A stretch of 64,000 nucleotides of DNA from Lineus longissimus (Eukaryota; Nemertea; Pilidiophora; Heteronemertea; Lineidae): positions 3,164,001 through 3,228,000 of the forward strand of contig NC_088322.1 of the NCBI RefSeq assembly GCF_910592395.1, written 5' to 3'. Both the position numbers and the translations under genes were made by a program. Shown piece by piece: positions 36,541-47,073 of the stretch; position 1 is the stretch's first letter; every line of letters starts with the position of its first letter. The notes under the pieces were generated by a model that saw only the letters and a program-made list of their open reading frames with translations, had not been told where the DNA came from and did not search any database.

Positions 36541-37016
36541 GCACTTATATCAACTTGTTTTTCATTCGGCCACGAAGTCCGAGGCGAGCCGCCATCTTGT
36601 CTGCACATTCCATTGCGTACTTCCTGTTGGCGGGATTTCTGGATTCCCGTCATTCGTGCTTTTGACTTGGGAGCGGCCACATCGTCTGACCACGGTTCGT
36701 ATCACTTTTGCCTCGCCCTAAGCAATTTTCACTTATCACTGCTACTGAATCTTGGAACCCTTCCGATTCAACATGCGCTAATCTTTATGACTGGACCAGT
36801 GCGAGTAAATTCTGATCAAATTTTTTCCAGCCACAGCCGTACATTCGTAACATTGCCGACTTGTCAACAACATTCACATCTCGATACCATTCTCTGTTGT
36901 GGGCGCCTGATTCGGTTATCGCGCCACGATACTAATAAGGAAGCAGGATCAAGGTAATGTAACCCTACTACTGTTAATATTATTATTCTGTCTGTATTGA
37001 ACCACCAGTGTGAACC

Positions 37017-37289
37017 ATGTCATCTCAGTCGGCTCCGCCCTCAACTGGACAGGGAATGGGATTTGCCAGTGCAATCCTAAACCAAGTTACCGCATTGCTG
37101 TCTCCCACTAGTACTCAACACCTGGAGAGCACTGATAATGTCATGGCTACCCGTGAGACTGAATTGGCAGTTTCAAACCTGCAAAATCTCTCCTACATGT
37201 CGACGCCCAACGAGTCTGTAGGCCATAAACGCCCCGAACCTGGACCATTTTCACAATACATTGACGCCCCAACAACAGAAAATCATTAG
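37017..37289 (+). CDS. Short leader ORF of the LINE
   Basis: A 90-codon frame, MSSQSAPPSTGQGMGFASAI..., rich in Ser, Thr and Pro with no recognised domain. It overlaps the upstream end of the long frame and is in a different phase (+1). It may be the N-terminus of ORF1p cut off by a frameshift, or a uORF controlling translation of the long frame. Confidence 0.4.
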   Translation: MSSQSAPPSTGQGMGFASAILNQVTALLSPTSTQHLESTDNVMATRETELAVSNLQNLSYMSTPNESVGHKRPEPGPFSQYIDAPTTENH

Positions 37290-37344
37290 TTGTCCTAATA
37301 GACGCGGCACCCCCAGAGGTTGGAGCCAACGTGACTCTCCTGAA

Positions 37345-40300
37345 ATGGATAACCCTGCTCTAGGACTGGGAGCAAAAAATCGTAAAATTGATTTACTAGA
37401 ACATGATTTATTAAAACAAGATAATAGCATTCTGTTGGGCATCTCCCAGCTGTTGGATGAGAGAGAGTTAAAAGATGTTGAGCGTATGAAAACCCTCTCT
37501 CAGCAAATACGTGACCTTGACATGTCCATGGACCACAAAATAAACCAAGCCGTCTCAAACGCCTTTGACCAGCAACTGCCTAAAATTGAACAAATGGTCG
37601 AGGACAAAATCCGCTCGTCCAGACCAGAATTATTGAGCGCGGTCCACAAAATAGTAAAAGCGGACATCGCAGCATGCAAAAATGAAATCCGCGATTCTAT
37701 AAATCGTCAGGCTAATGTTCTACTACACGGCATAGCCGAGAGTAAATCCAACGACCAAACCCGGGCCTCCCATGAAGAAACTGACAGTTTTGGTGAGTAT
37801 ATGCAAGGTATCGGGATGAATAAACTGGGGCCGGGCCAACCCACAAGATCAAACAACGATTTTCATCTATACCATCACCGCAGACTGGGCGCAGCCCACG
37901 AAGATGGGACACCAAGACCCATTTTCGTTACCCTAAACTCCCCTGCTGCAGCGGACGCAACAGTTCGAAAAGGTAGAAAAGCCATTACAGACGACCCCAG
38001 ATGCCCCGTCTCCAGGGACTACTCCAGATCAGAAAGACTCCGCTACAGGGAACTCAAGGAAGAGCTTGAACAGCGCACAAAGGGCGGTGAGACAAATCTA
38101 GTCATCACTAACGGCATCATTACCACGCGAAAACCCTTTCGTGGACCCCCCGCACCGGCGGGGCAACCCAATAGTTACACAAATAGTTACACCTACGATC
38201 ACCTCAAAATCCTATACACAAACGCAGACCAGCTTCCAAACAAATTGGACGAACTTAGAGTGGTAGTCCTCGATGAAGACCCGGACATAATCGCTATAAC
38301 CGAAGTCAAGAACAAAAACACAAGATTTCCGCTTAAAGCTAACGATATCCTAATCCAGGGCTATCACGAACCGCTAGTCAATTTTGAAAACCCAGGACGC
38401 GGTGTTTGCATTTATCTCAAACAAAACGTAGATTTCGAACTGGACACGTCTGACAAGTCATTCAAACAGTCAATATGGGTCACAATAAAAAGTGACGGGG
38501 CCGACTCCCTGCTTCTAGGATGCGTATACCGCAGCCCAAACTGCACCAAAACTGAAAACTCCCAACTGAATCAGGTTCTGGCCAGCAAACTCACCACCCC
38601 AACAAAACCTGTCTTCATCGTAGGGGATTTCAATTACCCAGAAATAAATTGGACCACCCAATCAGCTAAGGTAGGTAAAAACCACGCGGCATCTATATTC
38701 CTAGACACGTTCAAGGACTCCCTGGCCTCTCAACACACGTCCGCTCCCACCAGGCACCGTGATGGTCAAAAGTCCACCCTTGATGACCTAGTCATCTCCT
38801 CAGACCAAGTTATCGACAGCTCAGTTTCCCATAGGTCAGGCCTGGGAAAAAGCGACCACGATGTACTGACTTTCACTGTCGTCTGCCCGCACCACAAGTT
38901 TGAGCCTATTGGCAAAATTAAGTATCAATACCAGAAAGCGGACTATAAAGCCATTAAAGACGAACTAAGAAATGGTACGTTAAGTGAGGAGATCTTGCAC
39001 ATGGGTGCAAACGATGCATGGGAAAAAATCAAATCAACTTTACTGGCCCTCAGGAACAAATACGTCCCTACGAACCGGGTTGTCATTGGTAACTCAAAGA
39101 AGGTGAAACCCCTATGGATGAATAACAAAGCATTTGGCAAGGTCCGTGCTAAACATAAATCCTACAGCCGATACCTTGAAACCCGTGAGGGCCACGACTA
39201 CCAGGAATACATTGCGGCGAGAAACTTAGCCAAAAAAGAAGTACGAAGAGCAACAAGACAGTTCGAGCAAAAAATCGCAAAAGAGTCCAAATGCAATCCA
39301 AAGGCCTTCTGGGCATACTACAAAAGTAAAACTAAATCACCACAAGGTATCCCTGATCTACGAGATGAAACCGGTAAAACTTTCACCTCAGATATAGACC
39401 GCGCTAACTTATTGAACGACTATTTTGCTAGCGTCTTCACTGACGAATCCAAAACAAATATGCCAAACCCACCGGAAAAAAAGATAAATGTACCTATCGC
39501 CAAACCGAACATCTCAGAGGATACAGTTAAAAAGAAACTAAGCCAGCTAAAACCTAACAAAAGTCAAGGCCCTGATGGACTACACCCTCACATGCTGCAT
39601 GAACTCCAGGAAGAATTGACCACCCTCCTCACTATTCTATTCAATAAATGCCTGTCCTCGTCAACTGTGCCCGACGATTGGAAAATGGCTACTGTTATCC
39701 CAATCCACAAAAAAGGTGATAAACATCTCCCTTCTAACTACAGACCTATAAGTCTGACAAGCATCTGCTGCAAACTTCTTGAACAGATTGTAAAAGACTC
39801 AGTTTGGGACCACCTCAAAATGAACAACCTCATGTCTGAAGACCAACATGGCTTCATGGCTAAAAAGAGTTGTGTCACAAATCTTCTTGAATCAGTTGAT
39901 GCTTGGCTACAAGCATTAGACTGCGGCGACAGCATAGACGTCATCTTTCTCGACTACTCTAAAGCTTTTGACTCCGTCCCGCATGCAAGACTAATTTCTA
40001 AACTAAAGGGTTATGGCATTACCGACCCTTGGCTAAGCTGGATAGAAAACTTCTTGACTGACCGAACACAAAATGTCCAAATAAATAACAGCCTATCCCA
40101 TACTAGACACGTAAAGAGCGGTGTCCCACAGGGTAGTGTCCTGGGACCTCTACTTTTTATAATTTTTGTTGATGACCTTACTGACTCAACCACATCGCCT
40201 ACCAAACTCTTTGCGGATGACGCAAAAACCTTCGAAACGATCAACTCCACCCAGGACTGCCTACAACTCCAGCAAGGCCTCTCCAACATAGACGATTGGT

Positions 40301-41046
40301 CGGTAATATGGCAAATGGGTTTCAACCTTGCCAAGTGCAAGCACATGAGATTTGGCAGATTCAAAATTGACCATCATTATACGTTAAGAAATGAAGCAGG
40401 GGGGCTCCATCTGATTGAGCGGGTGTACACTGAAAAGGACCTCGGTGTAACCCTCGATCCCAAACTTTCCTTTGATACCCATATCAATACCATCATAAAG
40501 CGAGCGAATAGTATTCTCGCAACAATTAAACGCACTTTCACAGAGCTTAACAAAAGCACCTTCCGGCTCCTCTTCAAGTCGCTCGTGAGACCGCACTTAG
40601 AATATGCTCAGGAGGTCTGGTCCCCCTACTGGAAAGGGGAACAGGATGCTATAGAGAAGGTCCAACGACGGGCCACCAAACTCGTAAAAGGTATCAAAAA
40701 CCAATCATATGAGACCAGATTAAGGGCCCTCAATCTCCCTACTCTAAAACACCGGAGACTAAGGGGAGATCTCATTAGTATGTACAAGATCGCCCATGGG
40801 TACACCCTCACGAACCTGCAAATCCCCTACTCTGACAATAAAAACTTGCGGGGACATCCCCTCAAACTAGCCTCTATCAGAGCTCAACACCAACGAAGAT
40901 GCCACTTCTTTTCCAACAGGATAGTAGTCCCTTGGAATGACCTACCAGAGGAAATTGTAATGTCGCCTAGTGTTAACACCTTCAAATCCAGACTTGACAA
41001 GTTTTGGGTCTCAAAGGGGAAAAACATTTATGCCTATAGCTGGTAA
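37345..41046 (+). CDS. LINE ORF1-ORF2 fused polyprotein
   Basis: The frame is open from 37222; the first ATG is at 37345 (MDNPALGLGAKNRK), giving 1,233 residues. The first ~280 residues look like a LINE ORF1 protein: a charged coiled-coil stretch, then an RRM-like part (NVLLHGIAES, YHHRRLGAAHEDG, RPIFVTLNSP) and the SRSERLRYRELKEEL region. Next comes an APE endonuclease (LKILYTNADQLPNKLDEL, PDIIAITEVKNKN, FIVGDFNYPEINW, KSDHDVLTF), then RT with NYRPISLTS, FLDYSKAFDSVP (about 39946-39981), SGVPQGSVLGPLLF and LFADDAKTF (FADD codons 40210-40221), and a typical CR1/L2 C-terminus (RRLRGDLISMYKI, VPWNDLPEEIV). No premature stop. In most related elements ORF1 and ORF2 are separate frames, so the fusion is unusual. 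The product would nick DNA and prime reverse transcription at the target. Confidence 0.88.
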   Translation: MDNPALGLGAKNRKIDLLEHDLLKQDNSILLGISQLLDERELKDVERMKTLSQQIRDLDMSMDHKINQAVSNAFDQQLPKIEQMVEDKIRSSRPELLSAVHKIVKADIAACKNEIRDSINRQANVLLHGIAESKSNDQTRASHEETDSFGEYMQGIGMNKLGPGQPTRSNNDFHLYHHRRLGAAHEDGTPRPIFVTLNSPAAADATVRKGRKAITDDPRCPVSRDYSRSERLRYRELKEELEQRTKGGETNLVITNGIITTRKPFRGPPAPAGQPNSYTNSYTYDHLKILYTNADQLPNKLDELRVVVLDEDPDIIAITEVKNKNTRFPLKANDILIQGYHEPLVNFENPGRGVCIYLKQNVDFELDTSDKSFKQSIWVTIKSDGADSLLLGCVYRSPNCTKTENSQLNQVLASKLTTPTKPVFIVGDFNYPEINWTTQSAKVGKNHAASIFLDTFKDSLASQHTSAPTRHRDGQKSTLDDLVISSDQVIDSSVSHRSGLGKSDHDVLTFTVVCPHHKFEPIGKIKYQYQKADYKAIKDELRNGTLSEEILHMGANDAWEKIKSTLLALRNKYVPTNRVVIGNSKKVKPLWMNNKAFGKVRAKHKSYSRYLETREGHDYQEYIAARNLAKKEVRRATRQFEQKIAKESKCNPKAFWAYYKSKTKSPQGIPDLRDETGKTFTSDIDRANLLNDYFASVFTDESKTNMPNPPEKKINVPIAKPNISEDTVKKKLSQLKPNKSQGPDGLHPHMLHELQEELTTLLTILFNKCLSSSTVPDDWKMATVIPIHKKGDKHLPSNYRPISLTSICCKLLEQIVKDSVWDHLKMNNLMSEDQHGFMAKKSCVTNLLESVDAWLQALDCGDSIDVIFLDYSKAFDSVPHARLISKLKGYGITDPWLSWIENFLTDRTQNVQINNSLSHTRHVKSGVPQGSVLGPLLFIIFVDDLTDSTTSPTKLFADDAKTFETINSTQDCLQLQQGLSNIDDWSVIWQMGFNLAKCKHMRFGRFKIDHHYTLRNEAGGLHLIERVYTEKDLGVTLDPKLSFDTHINTIIKRANSILATIKRTFTELNKSTFRLLFKSLVRPHLEYAQEVWSPYWKGEQDAIEKVQRRATKLVKGIKNQSYETRLRALNLPTLKHRRLRGDLISMYKIAHGYTLTNLQIPYSDNKNLRGHPLKLASIRAQHQRRCHFFSNRIVVPWNDLPEEIVMSPSVNTFKSRLDKFWVSKGKNIYAYSW

Positions 41047-41214
41047 TAGTCCACTGCTCGCCTGTCTATGCATACCATATTATCATATTTATAACGATAT
41101 TATCTATTCTGTGTGAAGTGTGTTTTTCTAGTAACCCATTCGTAAACTTTCTATCACTGCTCTACAATCTTATCCCTGTGACAAACTTTCAAACATACCA
41201 TTATCATCTTCCAG

Positions 41215-41982
41215 ATGGACAACGAACCGATTATAGACACCGATCTAGATTACGACGATGATTCTGACGATTCCGTAGACACCGGGACGACTCAGTCCGA
41301 GCCGAGCGATAGCGGCACCGAGGAAGGTAGGCTAGAAGATGATCATATGCCACTGGCATCCAACGACATCAGACACGTGGTGATGGGGGGAGTGTGCGTT
41401 TACAGTGAGAATATCCATGAGGATGATGTAGGAATGAATTTTGTCACCATTGGACGCCCTACGGGCAGCAGCTGTCCGATCTGTCCCCATCAAACCACAA
41501 GGTTGAAGCGGCACGTGCTGGTGGTCCACCTGCCATGGTTCACGCGTGGAAGCTCCGCATGCTTCTCCTGCAGGCACCAGCACGGGTGTCGACCGATACT
41601 AGAGCGGACACACCCCAACTGCCCGAAGAACGAGGATCTGCTAACCATGAGTCTGTGGGCGGAACGCGTACACAGAATGCTTATCCGCCTCGCCATGGCT
41701 TTCAACCTACCAAATCTCCACTGCCTATTCCTCAAAGTTATAAACGAAAAACTCTTCCCACCTCAACCGAAACTGGGAGCTTATAACTCGCCCTTTGATC
41801 CAACAGAACAATCCTTCATGCACAGATATGAATTCATGTTCAATCCATATCACAACCCTACAACAGTCTTCACCGCATCGCCACCAAACAGTCCTATCGC
41901 TATAGTCCACTGGAGAACCCTGTTAAACATCATAAGCATCGCTCCAGTGGACACTGTCGCTGCTATCTTCAACTTCCAGTAA
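41215..41982 (+). CDS. LINE third ORF, zinc-finger protein
   Basis: A 255-aa frame begins 168 bp after the ORF2 stop, inside the LINE transcript. Residues 1-50 are strongly acidic (DTDLDYDDDSDDSVDTG). At about residues 87-135 lie CPICPHQTTRLKRHVLVVH (C-x2-C-x9-H-x4-H) followed by LPWF, then CFSCRHQHGC and THPNC, a second Cys/His set. The C-terminal half is mildly hydrophobic with no known domain. This CxxC...H...HLPW type of finger appears, as I recall, in other invertebrate mobile-element proteins; that is recollection, not a search. Translation of a third ORF would need reinitiation or a separate transcript. It could be nucleic-acid binding. Codon use and openness argue for a real gene. Confidence 0.6.
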   Translation: MDNEPIIDTDLDYDDDSDDSVDTGTTQSEPSDSGTEEGRLEDDHMPLASNDIRHVVMGGVCVYSENIHEDDVGMNFVTIGRPTGSSCPICPHQTTRLKRHVLVVHLPWFTRGSSACFSCRHQHGCRPILERTHPNCPKNEDLLTMSLWAERVHRMLIRLAMAFNLPNLHCLFLKVINEKLFPPQPKLGAYNSPFDPTEQSFMHRYEFMFNPYHNPTTVFTASPPNSPIAIVHWRTLLNIISIAPVDTVAAIFNFQ

Positions 41983-42910
41983 ATGTACCCAACTACGACC
42001 GGCAATGCCTCGTATTGGGAATCTCATTGTACATTGTCATATCTAAACATGTCCCCCATCACTCCATTAGTATGGTCGACAGGTATATGCCTCGATCATG
42101 TCAAATCATCTACCCATCAAATTCCATTGACGCTGTAAATACTACCCCATATCATGCGTTTTTGAGACCTGAACAACGTCAATAGGTCCATGCCTTGACG
42201 TCACCCTCTGGTCATCAACCATCATTTAAATCCATCTTGTAAATACAAGTAGCCAACAACTCACCATAAATTCATTATCCGGCCAAAAGGCATTGCCTTG
42301 GCCCCGTCCATCATCCATCACCCACACCCGTTAGCCAGTCATTGCTCTCACTAAACCATCTTTCACCACTAGCCATCAAACATATGTCGATAGGTGCCGC
42401 CTCGACATAATATATCGTACCATTGATGCTTCATCGCCATTACCAACTATCTTCGCCTAACAATCCATATAATAGATCATTATCATACTATTCTAACAGT
42501 TAACTGAACATTCAAGAACCACCTGGCAGACTAGTGTCACGCTGAACAAATTCGACTTCAAGCAAAGAACGCCAACCAAAGGAAGCTTCTAGGTCAGTAA
42601 CCATTGCGATGTTCACGCCCACGAGCGAACACTACAGCACAATCCACGATCACCGCTGCCATGACACACCAGTCTAGGTTCAGGCTGTTATATGCGAACC
42701 TGACTGAAAACACTCTGCACCAGACATATCTGTTCCACTCATCGCACTGCACTCCTTTGTGTTGATATTCGCACTACTTTCTCACTTCTTTCTATTGTTT
42801 GCTAACCAAACTGTAAATCCTTCTTGCTGACTCCATGCGCTGTCAGCAAATGTAAACAGCAAAGGCCCAAGTCTGGGCCATGACGCCTTATTGATGATGA
42901 TGAATAATTT
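41983..42910 (+). other. LINE 3' untranslated region
   Basis: A/T-rich, no long frame, ending in the stem-loop at 42864-42879 and a (TGA)n tail. The stem-loop is a likely recognition element for the RT. Confidence 0.6.
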
Positions 42911-44035
42911 TAATGGACAATATTGCCCATGCATAGACAGCTAATTTATGAACAAATACTCATGGAGTTTGGTAGTAGGTTTAAAATCTCGAAAGAAAAT
43001 CAGAAAATATGTATTTATGACTTTCCAGCTATAGGCCTGTTCTTGCTCACGTCTCTTCTCCCTCACAGTGAAATCAACAGTACTACAATATAGAGCATAT
43101 ACGTGGCCATTATTTCAATGTGTTCGGAAAACTAGACCCTCAAATTTCGAAATGAAATTCAGGCCCACATTTTGTAGATGTTTGTAAGGCCATGAGAACT
43201 CTGCCTCCCACCTACGATTAAAATGGTGGAAAATTCAATATTGTACTGCTTTAACATTTCCCGCCAATTTGTGCCATGAGATTTGCCTAGCAATGGCAGG
43301 CAATAGAAGCCATACCAGCATGTCTCAAAAATTTCCAGTAAAATTTCCTGTGATACAGAGTTTCAGGCCAATATTTTAATAGGACCAACCTTTATCCATA
43401 CTCTTAAAAAGCTCTGTTAGCACAGCCGATAAATAGTCAATTAACACCCCATCCACCAGACACCCCCGCAGTTGTTTATTTAATTCTGTCCTTGGTTATT
43501 GACCAAGAAAGTGATTTGTGCACCATTTCTAGACGGGGGGGGGGGGGGGGGGGGGGGGGGGGTTGGTGGCAGGTTGGGTAGCCAGTAACCAGTATAGGGC
43601 CCTTAAGATCCATATCTAGATGCAAGCCTGCTGCGTAATGTTTGGTAATCGATGAGAAATATTGGTACTGGTTTATCTTGTGGTACGGACACATTTAAAA
43701 ACGGTACACATTTTTACTCATAAGTATAGATGAGGAACATCGGAATTATGATCTTGCCCAAGGATGTAGAGAAAGAAATGGTGTCATGGCTTGCTATCGA
43801 ACCCATGTTATTGAGTCTACTGTAGGGTTAAGGCATTGCCCAAGGAACTGAAGAAACAAATGGTGATATGGCCTATAGGTTCAAACCCATGACCTTCTGA
43901 TCTCTAGTCATTGCAAAAGAGAAGTGTTAACTCTGTGCTGGTGATTACCTCACATGCCAGAATTTGAGAGACACTGCAGGTATTCACCAATCGCCATCGT
44001 TTCCCATCTACTGGTACATGTCTAATCCTTCCATT
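42911..44035. other. Non-coding with G28 tract
   Basis: A run of 28 G (43535-43562) is the main feature. Two diverged tandem copies of a ~90-bp unit (cccaaggatgtagagaaagaaatggtg... and cccaaggaactgaagaaacaaatggtg...) lie at about 43754-43910. No gene is supported. Confidence 0.45.
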
Positions 44036-44040
44036 TACAC

Positions 44041-44109
44041 ATTCCTAAGTAGTGTGACGTCATGTGCAGGCGGGCCGATCAATTCCCATATCACTTTGGT
44101 TTAGAACTC
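44041..44109 (+). repeat. DIRS A1 repeat
   Basis: It starts attcctaagtagtgtgacgt and ends ttagaactc; 69 bp matched by A2 (50884-50952). Directly beyond, gaactccga (44104-44112) pairs with tcggagttc (44139-44147), with an inner ccacgcg/gcgtg stem, forming a hairpin at the left end. Confidence 0.85.
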
Positions 44110-44209
44110 CGACCGAGTAGGCCACGCGTTCCGCGTGCTCGGAGTTCAGCTAGTGTGCAGTATTGTAATGGCAAGTAGGCCTAAGTAAGTATGTAGCAAT
44201 CCGTTTGCC

Positions 44210-44610
44210 AGAACCCTGCTATGTGTCTGGGTATAGGAGGTGACGGCAATCTCGGGACTATGCTTAGTCCTGTGGATAGGCCGTGGTCCTTGCTATGTGG
44301 TCTGGGACAGCCCCTGCTACGTGCTGGGTGCATCTTGGGTGGACGGTAATCTCGCTGGTCGGAGATAGGCTGTGGTCCTTGCTATGTGGTCTAGGACGGC
44401 CCCTGCTACGTGCTGGGTGCAGTTTGGTGGACAGTAATCCCCCGTTTTATTGCGGGGATAGGCCGTCGTCCCTGATAGGTGTTCGGGGGCGGCCCCTGCT
44501 ATGTGCTGGGTGCAGTTGTGGTTGTTTTGGTTGGAATCGGAGGTCAGAAGGAGTAGGTCATAGTCCCTGTGGGGTCATGCGACAATCCCAGCTATGTGCG
44601 GGGTGAAGTT
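44210..44610 (+). repeat. Degenerate ~90-bp tandem repeats in DIRS leader
   Basis: The phrase (g)gcccctgctacgtgctgggtgca recurs near 44318, 44407 and 44498, with weaker copies on both sides (near 44213 and 44590). Each unit also contains ggtaatc and gataggc(c/t)gt. The open frame through it (44283-44606) reflects the repeat and not a gene. Confidence 0.7.
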
Positions 44611-45023
44611 TAACGCGAACGGTGGAAGGTATTCGGTCCTGGGTACGCATTTTCTAAGGAGGGTATTAAGGTGCCGGGTAGAAGTCCCGGGGAGGGAATG
44701 GATGGTGGGGCACCCAGCTCACGTCAGTTACAAAATTAACAGAGGGTGCAATTATTCCACGACACCAAAAGGAAACAAGGGTTAGTCGGGCGTTGGCCTG
44801 CAGGTAACAAACGCACTGGTTGGTAATACAGGACATACGTATTCACAGCCATGCACAGGACATGGGTAGTCGAAAGAGCAGCGCTATTGTTCGGAGCTTG
44901 GTAGACGTGCAAGGCTGAAGTTGAAAATAAGATTAGGTAATCTCAGTAAACTACTTGCGCGACAGGGTATTTATACGGGGCACAGAGTACGCAAGCTCAC
45001 TTTACATCTGATGTCGGAGAACT

Positions 45024-46688
45024 ATGCAGTCAACTACGCACCTCAAAGATGGGCATTCGCTCCGCGGCAGGGACATGCTGCCGGTAGTGCTAAGGGTCCT
45101 CCACATGGAGGAGATACCGCACCCGGAGGAAATGGCTAGCCTGTCCAAGAAATACCCCTTGTCATCGTACGGTTTTGAGGATCTAGGGGCGGAGATGAAA
45201 AAGCTCACAGGCTATGAAATGCCGGTAAGTCAGAATAGCTCAGGTCTTCTTTTGTTACCAACGTTTGCTTAATGGCCTCGGGAGGCGGCTCCCTAAGGCA
45301 TGCTGGTCAAATTGATAGGGCAAGTAGAAGGCACAATTTTGCAATGTAAAATCCATATTCATAGGTTGTGGGGCCTCTGGCGCCAGCGGCTGTTTGGTAG
45401 CCGGGCCTGTATCTGTAACTGTATCAGATGACAAGGTGTATCCAGAGTACCGTTAATAGGAAAACACTATCTTTCAGTCAACCAAGCAGTTATAACTATG
45501 GAAAACTCACTAGAGCTGGCGGGGAACAGATGTTCAACTTTGTCAATTGTAGGTGACCAGAGCGTTTATTTGATGATTCATCGATATTTTAGAGGGGAGA
45601 TAGGCCTATTCAAATCAACTTATTTTCGTTTAAACTCTATCAATAAGACGAGATGATTCTGGTCATTCTTTTTGTCTTTCCGTAGGTCATTTTGGGAATG
45701 GCACAATTAGAAGATACCATAGAGAGCAGGCGCCTGATTGTCCATTCTGCAGTGCTGAAAGCCAACCTGTCGGGCCAGCCGATAGGTCAACCTCTGGCGA
45801 AGGAAAAAGATAAGGGGCTAAAGAGAGTAAGTAGCTTAAGCTTGAAGAGTCCGAATGATTTTGACATTGGGAGAATCCATAAAGGCACAAAACAATCGTC
45901 CGTCCGAAGCGGAAGTATGGCCTTAGGCTCTCTATCTATCAGGACGTGTCTGAACTTTTGTTCCGTCCATTAATTGTTATTTACTGGTTTGCAGAAAGCA
46001 ACGGAAGCGGCAGCAGGGGCACCGCCAGCCCAAGGTACAAATGATCAACCTCAGAATGCGGGGGTAGAACCGGTTTAGGAAGCAGGCGACGGTAATAGGA
46101 TGGGACAGCTGGAGGCTGGAGGTCAAGAGACTTAAGCAGCTCCAGGAGGGTGGATCAGTTCAAACAGCACTACAGCAGGTAAGGACCCTAGCTCTACGTA
46201 AGACTACTCCCAACGGGGTCCTGCTAGCTTCGTTGGAAAGCCTCCATGATGCAGCCGTTGCGGCGGACCACGCCGAAAAGGAGCTGTACAAGATAGCGTT
46301 GAAAGCAAGCAGGGAGAACGACAACTCCGGGAACTTGCATGGCTTGGTGACACGCCTCCTGGGGACGGATGCGGCCAAACAGGCTCAAACGGCCGTCGAT
46401 TCATGGAAAAAGAGCGTAAAGAAATCTAAGAATGAGTCCGACAAAGAAAAGGAGGGGAAGGAGGACAAGGAGAAGAAGAAGAAGGAGACGGCCGGTAATG
46501 AGTTGAACCTCATGCAACAGCTCCTCCCTCTTTGGCTTCAAGGTGGCTCCGGCTTCCCCTCCAGAGGGCGTGGTAGGGGTTGGGGCAGGAACTTTAGTAG
46601 AACATGTTACCTGTGCAGATCTTCCGATCATTTTCTGGCTGCTTGCCCCCTTAATACACAGGCTAAAGTAAAGGGCGATCACAAGTGA
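45024..46688 (+). CDS. DIRS gag, spliced
   Basis: Exon 1 (45024-45224, MQSTTHLKDGHSLRG...LTGYEMP) joins in phase across an intron (45225-45685; g|gtaagt...ccgtag|g) to exon 2 (45686-45826, VILGMAQLEDTIES...GLKR), which joins in phase across a second intron (45827-45994) to a third exon. That exon meets a TAG near 46076. The rest of Gag resumes in another frame to 46688 (ASLESLHDAAVAADHAEKEL), with a Lys/Glu-rich stretch, a Gly/Arg patch (SRGRGRGWGRNFSR) and the zinc knuckle CYLCRSSDHFLAAC (C-x2-C-x4-H-x4-C). Gag would package element RNA. One lesion or a further unseen intron lies between 46076 and 46170. Confidence 0.6.
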
Positions 46689-47073
46689 GATCGAGCGCAG
46701 GGATACCAAAACCGGCAGGAGTGTTAGTTTATCCTCTGATAATTTAGGCATTATTCTCCATTTGAATATGGTATTTTCTGTACATTCTAGATTAAATTAG
46801 ATAATTAATAACACGTTCAGAGTAGTGCTCTTTGGATCTCTCTCGCCTGTTCATAGGGGTCATACTGAGCCCCAGTGAGCGGGGGGGAGGGGTCCCATCT
46901 CGACACTCGGTTCGTTTCGGTGACTTGACCATTATGATTTTCAGGTCGAGATCAAGCCTCAAAAGTGGGAACTTAGCGCGGGGTTTGATCCGCTACAGGC
47001 AGTATCACAACTAAGGTCACCGAGTCGGATCGAGGGTCGGGATGGGCCCCCTCCCCTCTCGCCCACTGGTCTG

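Larger units (their letters stand above)
36541..42910 (+). mobile_element. Full-length three-ORF LINE (CR1/L2-like)
   Basis: The element has a GC-richer 5' leader, an intact frame with ORF1-like, endonuclease and RT parts, a third ORF and a ~900-bp 3' UTR. The 3' end has a stem (ggcccaagtctgggcc, 42864-42879) followed by gccttattgatgatgatgaat (to about 42904), the form of CR1/L2-type ends. The 5' boundary is a guess, since I saw no target duplication. No frame-breaking lesion is seen in the two long ORFs, so this may be a young, competent copy. Confidence 0.8.

Noticed and set aside
43476-43694. Minus-strand frame with a long poly-proline run
   Set aside because: It is simply the G28 tract read on the other strand; no conserved sequence on either side.
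43790-43900. ggttcaaaccc and atcgaaccc as tRNA B-box remnants
   Set aside because: No A-box or cloverleaf could be drawn; they are part of a diverged ~90-bp tandem unit.
44283-44606. 107-codon frame with repeated RPLL(R/C)AGCS motifs
   Set aside because: It is created by the ~90-bp tandem repeats of the DIRS leader and has no support as a gene.
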